26,231 nt of DNA from positions 1-26,231 of the forward strand of contig NW_021628782.1 of NCBI RefSeq assembly GCF_900005765.1, read 5' to 3'. This document shows positions 1 to 9,268 of the stretch, one piece after another. The translations under genes and the position numbers were made by a program. Origin of the DNA: Plasmodium relictum. Lineage: Eukaryota; Apicomplexa; Aconoidasida; Haemosporida; Plasmodiidae. The notes under the pieces were generated by a model. The model did no database searches and was not told the origin of the DNA. It was given only the letters and a program-made list of their open reading frames with translations. Position 1 is the stretch's first letter; each line of letters opens with the position of its first letter.

Positions 1-2054
1 CTTCTATTCAATTCCCACTCCTCTTTTTGGAATTCCTCTAATACCATCATATGTACTTCAATTACAGCCTTCCATTTCCACTTTTTCCTTCTTTCTACAA
101 TATTGCTCTTTGCTTCTATATTTCTTTCATTATTTTCATTTTCCAATGCAATTTCGCATGTGGGACTGTTTTTCTCATTACATATTGGAAAGTTTTTCAT
201 ATTGATCTCTGATTCTTTATCGGAAAATCCTGGGAATATTGATTCACTATCTATTTGTATTTGTTTCTTTTTTTTCTGTGTTTTTTTTTTCTTTGATCTA
301 CGGTTACCAAGCCACGAGCCAATGGAAGTGCACTATTATATAAATGGAAAATATTAAATTTACAAATATATCTCTTTTATTTTAATAATTTTAATCAAAA
401 TTAATAATTCAAATAAATACGGATATATATATGCAATTATACGATCATTTTGTCTTACTCTATACACAAATATAAAAAGGATAAGAATTCCCAAAAATGG
501 TCCCAATGTAGCTGAAAGAGAAATAATTGTAGATTCAGTTACTGTAGATGAACTTTTAATAGGAATACTTGAAGATATATTCCCATGACTTTTATTTTGA
601 AAAGTAGTACTTAATGTAGTTGAAGGTATAGATGTAGGTGTGATTGTAGATGCAGCTGTTGATGTAGGCGTAGTTTTAGGTGCAGTTGTAGATATAGTTT
701 TAGGTTTTAATGTAGATGGGGGTGATGATGCATTTTTAACTTTTGATACTTTTGAGGGTGTAGTTATAGGCACTTTTGTAGATATGGGTGTAGTTGCTTG
801 TGTAGATGAAGGTATAGATGCTGTTTTAGGTGTAGACGTAGATACAGGTGCTGTTGTAGGTGTAGTAGTAGATGTATTGTCTTGTGTAGTTATAGAGGTA
901 GGTGGAGGTATAGTTATAGATGAAGGTGTAGTTGTTGATGAATGATTAGATGTAGTTGCTTGTGGAGTTGTAGGTGTAATGGCTTTTGTAGTTAAAAGTG
1001 CAGGTGTATTTGTAGAGATAGGTGCAGATGTAATTGTAGGTTTTACAGTAGGTCTTAGTGATATATTTTGAGTTGGTACATTTGTAGACGTAGTTGTAGT
1101 GGCTTGTATAGCTGTAGTTGAAGGTGTAGGTTGAGGTGTAGATGGAGATGGGATTGTAGTTGTAGATAAAGGTGTAGATGGAGATGTGGTTATAGTTGTA
1201 GATTGAGGTATAGGTGGTGGTGTGATCGTAGTTGTAGATGTATTTGTAGATTTTGGTATAGTTACAGATTTAGTTGCAGGTGTAGGTGTAGTTGTGGTTG
1301 TGAGTGCAGGCATAGATATAGTTGTAGGGTTAATGGTAGCAGTAGGTAGAGCAGTTTTGATAGGCGTTGTTGTACTTCTAGGAGTTTTTTGTGTAATTAG
1401 AGAAGAACCTGAACGTTGTCGGCTTTGTGAACTACTGGTTTTTTGTGGGATCTGGTTATATTTGTCACAACTCTCATTGGAAAACATATCCATATTGATC
1501 AATGTACAATTGTTAGAGGTTTTAAAAGCTTGATCACTTCCCTTGCTATCACTTATACTCCATGGATTATCTTTCTGAAATTTATTCTTTTCATTATTTA
1601 TCCATTGATTATAATTTAAACAATCATCCTTTTTTTTGCTCATTTTTAGGGAATAAAAATGTTTATCTCTATCTTCACAGAAATACATTATTTTGTTCCT
1701 TTTATCTCTTACATCTTTTGGATAAATACTAGGAATTCTCATACATTTAAGATTGCTATATTGACTCATTTTTGTATTTATATATTGCTCAATTTCATTC
1801 CATGCATTATCAGGATTTCCCTGAACGTTTAATTCGTCCACTTTTTCTCCAATAAATTCTTCTTTTGTGTCATCTACCTTGTTATTGAAGTTTCTACATT
1901 TTCTTCTTTTTTCTGTATGATCTCCTTCTATATAAATATTATGAAGCTCATGGTCAAAATTACTGGTAACTTGACCCTTCCAGGTGTCATATTGAGGCCC
2001 ATATTGTGAAGCACTTCTAGTCTTTCTTCTATTGATTTTTTTTTCAGTATTCAT
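1..2054 (-). CDS. STP1/SURFIN-like surface protein, two exons, 3' end outside window
   Basis: Exon 1 is 2054-459 (532 codons from the ATG at 2054); exon 2 is 332-1 and continues past the window edge. The N-terminal 200 residues are hydrophilic, without an evident signal peptide, and carry six cysteines (about 53, 104, 126, 145, 183, 196). Residues about 205-500 are an extreme Thr/Pro/Ser stalk, mucin-like and a likely O-glycosylation or spacer region. One hydrophobic segment (about 511-530) ends in Y-R at the splice site. Exon 2 opens C-T-S-I-G-S-W-L-G, then Lys-rich sequence, then the first Trp-rich module (V-L-E-E-F-Q-K-E-E-W-E-L). This matches the STP1/SURFIN layout: ectodomain, one membrane segment, Trp-rich tail. 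The same parts in the same order occur in the gene at 19806-24693, for example the pair N-x-W-(I/L)-N and N-C-(T/S)-L-I. Family assignment is by architecture; function at the infected-cell or parasite surface is inferred from the family. Confidence 0.85.
333..458 (-). other. Intron of the minus-strand STP1-like gene
   Basis: Donor GTAAGA begins at 458, directly after the membrane segment, and the acceptor ends TATAATAG at 333. The 126-bp intron is phase 0. Splicing replaces the read-through tail encoded at 458-360 by C-T-S-I-G-S-W, which matches the C-T-P-I-G-S-W at the equivalent junction of the plus-strand paralogue. The similar length (126 and 120 bp), phase and position in both genes is strong mutual support. 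Confidence 0.88.
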
Positions 2055-3639
2055 TCAATTCCCAACTCTAATTATATTTACTATTTCTATTATTTAGTTT
2101 GTAGATATTATTTAAAAAAAGAGTATATAAATATATATTCATATAATCATTCAAATGCTAATTTTATGTTACTTAAAAATAGTACTAAATCATTCAAGTA
2201 TTGCAAATAAAAATGATAGAATTAGTTAAAAAGGTAAGATTATTTATTTTTATTTTTGTATAAAGCTCATTTAAAAATTTTATACGTAAATTAGATAAAT
2301 TTGTAAATATATTATTGTTTTTGCAGGTTAATATAATATTATTAAACATATTAATAGATTTTGTATTTAATTATTATATTTTCTAAATGTAAATATTTCA
2401 TAATTAGAAGTTATTTATAATTTTTTTTTCATAGTAATTTATAATGATGTAGTTACTTTTAGATAAAATTAAGGTCTCTTAGAAAAAAATAAAATAATAA
2501 TTTAAATAAAACCATATTATATAAAATAAAAATCAATAGAATAGTAAAGAAAAAAATTATTTTACGAAAAATTCTTATATAAATGTATTATATTTCATTT
2601 TTGTTATTGTACATTATTGAATAAATTTGGCTTTTAATTAAAATATATAAAGCATAATTTTTATTAGTATCGAATATTTTTTTAACATTTTCTATTTTTT
2701 TAAAAAAATTTCTTGATAAATATGAATATTCATATTGAAGAAAGACATTTTTTTGCGAAATAAGTATTTTTTTTTAGAACTATTAAACTAAATATAATTT
2801 TGTTGATTCACTTTTGCATTTATAATTATTTATAAGGAATTTAAAATTTTAAGTTTAATTAAAAAAAAATAAATATTATAAAAAAATTATTATAATTCCT
2901 AATGAATTTTTTTTTAATTATTTAAGGGTTATATATTTCATTAGTTTTTATTTTGTTTTCATTACATTATTTCAAAAACCACTTTTCTGATCTTTATATC
3001 CATTTTCTATCATCTTCTCTCTTTTTTTTATTATAATTTTGCGATATATTTTTATTTCTAGAATATTAAAGTTCCTAGGTCACAAAATATATTTTTTAGT
3101 TACCAATATAATTTTATATACGTAGATAAATTTAAAAGTACACGATGAAGAATCATTTGAAATATGAAAAATTTTTAAATTAAAAATAAATTAATAAAAT
3201 TATGAAAGGAAGAAGAAGAAAGCCCAGAGAATTTGTATATTTGTTGAAAAAAATAAAAATATAGTTGCATATGCTAGATATTACCAGTACATTAAAAAAA
3301 TATATATATTGCCTGAATTAATCTCAAAAAAAGAAATAACAATTTTAAGATAATTTTATTTTTTTTCTAGTTGTAATATCTATTAAAATATGTGGCAAAA
3401 AGAATCTTATAAAAAATTTAAAATCATTTTTTTTTTAAATTTGATTTATTTCTATTTATAAATAATACTCAATAATATTATCTCATTTACAAAAAAAAAA
3501 ATGACAAAATAGTAATTTTCATATTTTTTTTTTAAATGTATGTTTGCTATAATACTTTTTAAAATATACAAAATATTAAATTTTAACTTGAAGTATGGTA
3601 TTATATTTTAAATACTTCTTATTTTTCATGATTAATTAG
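2055..3639. other. AT-rich intergenic region upstream of the minus-strand STP1-like gene
   Basis: Very A+T-rich with long A and T homopolymers and no convincing reading frame on either strand. It must contain the 5' UTR and promoter of the gene starting at 2054, but no specific element can be picked out. No clear similarity to the region upstream of the other STP1-like gene was seen by eye. Confidence 0.6.
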
Positions 3640-3720
3640 TGATTTATTAAATGCCTATTCAAATATTTCGTTAGAGTATTGAATATACAAATTAATGAAG
3701 AGCATGCATAAATAATTATA
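3640..3720 (-). repeat. Highly degraded LTR relic (LTR end only)
   Basis: Starting TGATTTATTAAATGCC, this follows the whole first 70 bases of the younger LTRs (TGATTTATTAATTGCC, then the GTTAGAGTATT and AATTAATGAAGAGCATG blocks) with many substitutions. The rest of the LTR cannot be traced with confidence; 3720-4455 is AT-rich without recognisable genes. It appears much older than the LTRs from 4456 onward. Confidence 0.6.
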
Positions 3721-4455
3721 ATGATCCTTTTTTTTGTATTTATTTTTATTTTAAATTGAAATAAATTTATATTTAAAGTGTAAATTTAATTATATAACTT
3801 TTATTATCTCAGAGGAATTTATTTACTTTAGCAAAGGTGCATTATATTTTTGTTAAAATAAGTTGATATTCTCTTTTAAATTATAATTATGTAAATTTAA
3901 TAACAAATAACAAAATTAAATTTAATGTTATTTAAATATCTTCAAAAACATAAAAGTTAAAAAAAAAAAAATTTACTTTTTATTTATATTAAAATAAAAA
4001 GTTTAATAATACTTTTTTTCAAAATATAATTAAGCCACTTATCCAACAAAATTCATAAAATTTCATAACAAAAAAAAAAAAATGATTTATATTTTTTCTT
4101 TTCCTAAATAATTAAAAAAAAATAAGCAAAATAAAAATAAATAATTATACATTTTTTTTATGGAATCAGTACAGGAATAATTTACATTTTCCTGACTGGA
4201 AAGATGACTTTTATTACTATAAAGGTTTGACAATATTTTTTATTAATCAATTAGATATTTTTTAACAAAAAAAGGAAGAAATGAAAAAAGAAAAAAAAAA
4301 AAGGATCTTTTATGTTCTTATAGATATTGCTGATATGTTATAATTAATTTTTTAAAGATATATTTTATATTATTTGATTGATGTTTTTCTTTTTTTTTTT
4401 TTTTGTAAGAATGCTTTTTCACCTCTTTTCTAATTGAGAATTTTTATTAATAATT

Positions 4456-4998
4456 TGTTTATCAACTGCCTATTTAATGATTTTGCTATAGTATTAAACA
4501 AAAAAATTAATAAAGAGCATGTATAACTAAATATACGTTTATATATATATATATATTCATTTTTATTATATATATATAATGTTTTCTTATGATGCATAAT
4601 ATTTAATTTGGATTAAATTTTGCTGCATCTTTTAATAGATCTATTAGTTGTTATAAATGAGTTTTTCTTTACAAAGAATTAGTATACTCTTTTAATTAAA
4701 AACATACATACAAATTATAACAATTAATAAAAGTCAAAACTTTAATTCATTCAATGTTATTTCAAAAATATACATTGAATATAACATAAACATTATACTT
4801 TTTATGTCTTAAGTTTTATATAAGTAAAAATTAATTCTTTATTTTATTCAAACAAACGTAAACTTTTCGACAATAAAAAGAAAATAATTTAAAATTTTTT
4901 TTTTTTAACTAGCGTCAATGCATGGCTTACTTAAACATACATGATTAATAAACTAAGTTAATGTGCTACAAAAAGTTAATGATATCTTTTATTAACCA
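4456..4998 (-). repeat. LTR of Ty3/gypsy element, type 1, diverged copy
   Basis: Begins TGTTTATCAACTGCC and ends TTTTATTAACCA, the two boundaries seen in better copies (TG...CA). It includes the AATTAATAAAGAGCATGTATAACTAAATATACG block (split here only by family position), a TA microsatellite and an internal poly-A/poly-T stretch. Strand refers to the sense inferred from the 5' LTR at 17586-18212. The flanking pentamers (TAATT and GTCAT) do not match, so no target-site duplication is visible. Divergence from the consensus is greater than in the copies near 5.7-8.4 kb. Confidence 0.82.
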
Positions 4999-5019
4999 GT
5001 CATCTAGCAAAAATATGTA

Positions 5020-5695
5020 AAAATAAAGTATTGAGAAATAGTGAAGATGAAATAAAATGTATAATAACTAACAAAAGGTATAATTTTAATTTTAAAATGA
5101 TTAAAAATGAAACTAATATGAGAAAATTAGATTAAATGGCAAAGTATATAGACAGAAAAAGAGCTTGTTTCAATAAAAAGAAAGAGAAAGCAAAAGAGAG
5201 ATATCATAATAACAAAACATTAGAGTATGGTACAGAAAACACTAGAAAAAGGAACAGAGTTAACAAAGTATATGAATAAGAAGAGTCAGAAATCGAATCC
5301 AAAACTAACAATACCGCAGATAAATCAAAAGGGCAAGAATCTTCTGTTAGTATAATTGAATATTTTGAAGAGATTCAAGGAAATAATACAACTAGAAAAG
5401 AAATAGTTAAAATCAACGGAAAGAAATTTAAGATATTACTAGGCTCTAGAGCAGATATAAGTACTATATCATCATATACTGCAAAAGAATTAAAAATAAA
5501 ACATGATCTAGAAATTTCACCATTTAAGATTTCTGGAATATTCATTAGTAATCACGCGAGAACCTCTAAAAAGGTAGTGATTAAATGATATCTACTAATA
5601 GAATAATTGAAATAAGATTTATAATAATAGATAAAAACCTCTTATTTTAATTAGTAATTCAGTAATGAACATATTGGGATATATTATTGGGAAAC
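5020..5695 (+). pseudogene. Diverged Ty3/gypsy gag C-terminus and protease relic
   Basis: On the plus strand, opposite to the main element, an interrupted frame from about 5139 resembles the gag C-terminal segment of the minus-strand copies (Lys/Glu-rich, with T-R-K-R-N-R-V). It leads into the protease domain at about 5390-5587: V-K-I-N-G-K-K, then the active-site loop, then T-A-K-E-L and a P-F-K-I-S-G-I-F block. The loop reads L-L-G-S-R-A-D instead of L-L-D-S-G-A-D, so the catalytic Asp and the Gly of the D-S/T-G triad are both lost. Stops (about 5277 and 5588) and a frameshift near 5640 confirm decay. Divergence from the minus-strand copies is far greater than among those copies, suggesting an older or separate lineage. 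LTRs flank it on both sides. Confidence 0.8.
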
Positions 5696-5903
5696 TGATT
5701 TATTAATTGCCCGTTAATGACTTTGCTAGAGTATTAAACAAACAAATTAATAAAGAGCATTTCTTATTGAGTTAAACTTTATTGCCTCTTTTAATAGAAT
5801 TATTAATTGTTATAAATGAGTTTTTATTTACAAAGAATTACTTATTCTTTTAATTAAAAACATACAGACAAGCTACAACAATTAAGTCTAAACTTTATAT
5901 TAT
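5696..5903 (-). repeat. Type 1 LTR fragment, cut by the next LTR
   Basis: Starts TGATTTATTAATTGCCCG, shares the AAAGAGCAT block, lacks the TA microsatellite part, and is broken at 5903 where a second LTR begins. This suggests a nested insertion or recombination between LTRs. Confidence 0.8.
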
Positions 5904-6242
5904 TGATTTATTAATTGCCCGTTTAATGACTTTGCTAGAGTATTAAACAAACAAATTAATAAAGAGCATGTATAACTAAGTATATGTTTATATATATATA
6001 TTCGTTTTTATTATATATATATATACTGTTTTCTTATGATGCATAATATTTAATTGAAGTTAAATTTTACTGCATCTTTTAATAAACCTATTAATCGTTA
6101 TAAATGAGTTTTTATTTACAAAGAATTAATATCTTCTTTTAATTAAAACATACAAATAATTTATAACAATTTATTAAGTCAAAATTTTATGATATTCAAT
6201 GTTATTTCAAAAATATACATTGAATAATACATAAACATTTCT
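5904..6242 (-). repeat. Type 1 LTR, interrupted by an assembly gap
   Basis: Starts TGATTTATTAATTGCCCG at 5904, then the AAAGAGCATG block, TA microsatellite, GATGCATAATATT block and ATACATAAACATTTCT block before the N run at 6243-6479. The remaining third of the LTR would lie in the gap. Confidence 0.85.
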
Positions 6243-6479
6243 NNNNNNNNNNNNNNNNNNNNNNNNNNNNNNNNNNNNNNNNNNNNNNNNNNNNNNNNNN
6301 NNNNNNNNNNNNNNNNNNNNNNNNNNNNNNNNNNNNNNNNNNNNNNNNNNNNNNNNNNNNNNNNNNNNNNNNNNNNNNNNNNNNNNNNNNNNNNNNNNNN
6401 NNNNNNNNNNNNNNNNNNNNNNNNNNNNNNNNNNNNNNNNNNNNNNNNNNNNNNNNNNNNNNNNNNNNNNNNNNNNNNN
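6243..6479. other. Assembly gap (237 N) inside the LTR cluster
   Basis: The run of N separates two near-identical LTR copies, so it is best explained as an unresolved repeat. Confidence 0.95.
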
Positions 6480-6492
6480 ATTATAGGACTGG

Positions 6493-6935
6493 TGATTTAT
6501 TAATTGCCCGTTTAATGACTTTGCTATAGTATTAAACAAACAAATTAATAAAGAGCATTTGTATAACTAAATATACGTTTATATATATATTAGTTTTTTA
6601 ATTATTATAAATGAGTTTTTATTTACAAAGAATTACTTATTCTTTTAATTGAAAACATACAGACAAACTATAATAATTAATGAAGCAAAATTTTATTATA
6701 TTCAATGTTATTTCAAAATATACATTGAATAATACATAAACATTTCTTTTATCTCTTAAGTTTTAATAAGTTAACATTTCTTCTTTTAATTTTTTAAAAC
6801 ACAAAAATTAAAAGATAACATGACAAAGAAAAATAATTTCGACAACAAAAAAATAATATTTAATTTTTTTTTTTTTTAATTACAAAGATGTATATTTTAT
6901 AAATAAACAAACAAAAAAAAATATATATATAAAGA
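6493..6935 (-). repeat. Type 1 LTR, truncated; left arm of inverted LTR pair
   Basis: Begins TGATTTATTAATTGCCCG and proceeds through the usual blocks to ACAAAGATGTATATTTTATA and the A-rich AAACAAACAAAA tract, then stops. The last roughly 120 bases of a full LTR, ending TTATTAACCA, are missing. It meets an oppositely oriented LTR truncated at nearly the same internal point. Confidence 0.82.
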
Positions 6936-7440
6936 TATTTTTTTTTTATTCGTTTTAGTTTTGTTTATTTTTATTTATATACTTCTTTGTAATTAAAAAA
7001 AAAAAAAATTTAAATTATTTTTTTTTTTGTGAGGTCGACATTTTCTTTCGAATTAAATAAAGAATTAATTTTTACATAAATGAAAGAACTTGATGAAAAA
7101 TAATGTTTATGTAAGATTCAATGTATATTTTTTTTTTAATAACATCAAAGGAATTAGAGGCTAATTTTTGTCATTTGTTATAAATTAAGTGTGTGTGTTT
7201 TTAATTAAAAGAATATACTTATTGTTTGTAAATAAAAATACTTTATAACAATTTAACATATTTATTAAAAGGTGCAGTAAAACTTAAATTAAATAGTATT
7301 CATCATAAGAAAATATTATATATATATAATAAAAACGAATACATATATATATAAAAACGTATATTTAGTTATACATGTTCTTTATTAATTAGTTTGTTTA
7401 ATACCCTAGCAAAGTCATTAATCGGGCAACTAATAAAACA
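6936..7440 (+). repeat. Type 1 LTR, truncated; right arm of inverted LTR pair
   Basis: Opposite orientation to the preceding LTR. It starts inside the LTR (GTTTATTTTTATTTATATAC, TTTGTAATTAAAA) and runs to the end block CTAGCAAAGTCATTAATCGG and a terminal TAATAAAACA at 7440. The first roughly 120 bases (TGGTTAATAA...) are missing. Confidence 0.8.
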
Positions 7441-7858
7441 ATATTCAAAGACTTGGATGAATGTAATTAATATCCAAGTTAATAAAGAGCAAGTTTTAGG
7501 GCTCCTCTATAATTTTGTATTATAGATTCTATTTTTATAATACAAAATTAATTAAATCATCTTAAGAATGTAAAAGTCTATAAAATTTAAAATAAAACAA
7601 ATGCAATCCACTTTTTACTCTTTTCTTTTTCAATCTTTCTCCATAAAAATTCATTTTAAATAAAAAAGAAGATAAAAAAGATATTTTTTCTTTTAACAAA
7701 AAAAAAATATGCAAAAAAAATTTTGTAAATAAAAAAAAAAAAAAAGACACAATATAATTATAACCGAGATGTGTCTTAAAAAAACAGTAATTAGACATAC
7801 TAAGTTAGTCAAGGTTCTAGCAGCTTAACTTTTTGTATGTCGTGTACTCCTAGATAAG
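7441..7858 (-). repeat. Type 2 LTR, 5'-trimmed copy
   Basis: Matches, in reverse orientation, the repeat at 24769-25849: ATATTCAAAGACT, TTAATAAAGAGCAA, the conserved 14-bp-arm hairpin around 7511-7549, AAGACACATCTCGGTTATAA (in reverse) and AAGTTAGTCAAGGTTCTA. It shares only short boundary blocks with type 1 (GCTCTTTATTAA and, in the other copy, AATAAATCA). It lacks the first about 15 bases, where the neighbouring LTR ends, and at 7859 runs into another type 1 LTR. No coding sequence is supported inside it. Confidence 0.75.
7511..7549. repeat. Hairpin conserved in type 2 LTRs
   Basis: Perfect 14-bp arms, AATTTTGTATTATA (7511-7524) and TATAATACAAAATT (7536-7549), with an 11-nt loop. The arms are identical in the second type 2 copy at 25728-25764, while the loop differs. 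Confidence 0.8.
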
Positions 7859-8405
7859 TGGTTAATAAAATTTGTTATTAACCTTTTGTAGTACACTAAG
7901 CTAGTTTACTACTTGTGTATGTACAAGTTAGCCATGTACTGACTATAGTTAATAAAAAAATAAAATAAAGTTATTTTTTTTTGTTTGTTTATTTTTATAT
8001 ATACATCTTTGTAATTAAAGAAAAAAAAAATTATATATTTTTTTTTTTTGTTGCGTGGTCGAAATTAATTTTTTTTGTGTTATGTTTTTTGATTTTTGTG
8101 TTTTAAAAATTAAATAAGAAATGTTAACTTATTAAAAATTAAGAGATAAAAGAAATGTTTATGTATTATTCAATGTATATTTTGAACTAACATTGAATAT
8201 AATAAAATTTTGACTATATTAATTATTATAGTTTATCTGTATGTTTTTAATTAAAAGAATAAGTAATTATTTGTAAATAAAAACTCATTTATAATAATTA
8301 AAAAACTAATATATATATAAACGTATATTTAGTTATATAATGCTCTTTATTAATTTGTTTGTTTAATACTCTAGCAAAGTCATTAAACGGTCAATTAATA
8401 AATCA
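7859..8405 (+). repeat. Type 1 LTR, full-length, plus-sense
   Basis: Runs TGGTTAATAAAATTTG ... CAATTAATAAATCA, with both termini intact (TG...CA) and the boundary palindrome GGTTAATAA-N6-TTATTAACC at its start. It abuts the integrase fragment on its right (8406) and a type 2 LTR on its left. The flanking pentamers (ATAAG and GACCT) do not match, so it either recombined after insertion or belongs to an element whose other end is lost. Confidence 0.88.
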
Positions 8406-8661
8406 GACCTACAATATCTAACGATACCATATCAAATATATTAGGTTTTGATAATGCTTGATTTACATCTGGTTTAAATCTTTTATTACGCATTATTTGA
8501 CATATTAGACAATTTGAAACACAATCTTCAATTTCTTTGCTAATATTAGGCTACCAAAAGTGTTTCTGAATTTTCTTTAATGTTTTGTTCACTCCGCAAT
8601 GTCCTACAAATTTTCTACTACAAAACCAATAGATTAAATGGTTTCTATATTTTTCTGGTAT
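8406..8661 (-). pseudogene. Integrase N-terminal zinc-binding domain and start of catalytic core (fragment)
   Basis: The minus-strand frame from 8661 reads through P-E-K-Y-R-N-H, then F-V-G-H-C-G-V-N-K-T-L-K-K-I-Q, then D-C-V-S-N-C-L-I-C-Q. These are the HHCC zinc-finger residues of retroviral-type integrases. It continues to S-L-D-I-V-G at about 8410, the usual start of the catalytic core holding the first Asp of D-D-E. A TAG replaces the expected Trp in the F-W-W-P motif (about 8549). The fragment is cut at 8405 by a plus-sense LTR, so the rest of the core is missing. At 8661 it is separated from its own RNase H by an inserted LTR; the frame would be continuous across the empty site. Confidence 0.88.
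8657..8661. repeat. Target-site duplication GGTAT, left copy
   Basis: GGTAT immediately precedes the LTR at 8662 and is repeated exactly at 9269-9273 immediately after it. Five bases is the usual duplication size for Ty3/gypsy integrases. Confidence 0.88.
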
Positions 8662-9268
8662 TGATTTATTATTTGGGCGTTCAATGACTTTGCTAGAGTA
8701 TTAAACAAACAAATTAATAAAGAACATTTATGACTGAGTAAAATTTTATTACTCCTTTAATAGCCTTATTAATTGTTATAAATGAGTTTTTAATTATAAA
8801 GAATTACTTATTCTTTTAATTAAAAAAGATATACAAACTATAACAATTAATAAAGTCAAATCTTTATATTATTAAATATTATTTTTAAAATATAACATTG
8901 ATTATACAAAAATTATTAATCTTATCTTTTTAATTTTTAAAAAGATATTTAAATTAATAATTAACAAAAAAATTTCTTAAAACGAAAACACAAAAAAACC
9001 AAAAAAAAAAAAATTATTTTTTTTTTTTTTTTTTTTAAAATATTTCTAAAAACTAAAATAAACAAAAACAAAAAAAAAAATATCTATTTTTTTTTTATTA
9101 GTGTTAGTACACAATTAGTTTGTACATGCACATACACAAACTAGCTTAGTGTACTACAATAATTATAATATTCTCTGTTACTCAGTCAGTGCATGGGTAC
9201 TTGTAGATACACGTACAGTAACCTAGCATTTTGTACTGAAAAAGGTTAATAATAACCTTTATTAACCA
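8662..9268 (-). repeat. Lone type 1 LTR inserted into pol
   Basis: Runs TGATTTATTATTTGGGCG ... TTTATTAACCA, 607 bp, with perfect TG/CA ends, the boundary palindrome at 9244-9267 and GGTAT on both sides. With no internal element sequence between it and the flanking pol, it is a solo LTR left by LTR-LTR recombination. It lies between the RNase H and integrase coding segments of the host element. Relative to other copies it lacks most of the TA microsatellite. Confidence 0.9.

Noticed and set aside
103-357. Plus-strand 84-residue open frame, Phe/Ser-rich
   Set aside because: It is antisense to exon 2 and the intron of the minus-strand STP1-like gene and has no recognisable domain.
640-1533. Two plus-strand open frames rich in Val/Asp/Gly (640-945 and 1222-1533)
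   Set aside because: They are antisense to the Thr/Pro-rich stalk of the minus-strand gene; the repetitive ACA/ACT codons read backwards give Val/Gly/Asp without stops.
4540-4580. TA microsatellite as a TATA-type promoter
   Set aside because: (TA)n tracts occur at the same place in most LTR copies and vary in length; in an 85% A+T genome they cannot be told from simple repeats.
7562-7798. Minus-strand 78-residue open frame
   Set aside because: It lies entirely in a type 2 LTR, is mostly Phe/Lys from homopolymers, and is not kept in the other copy.
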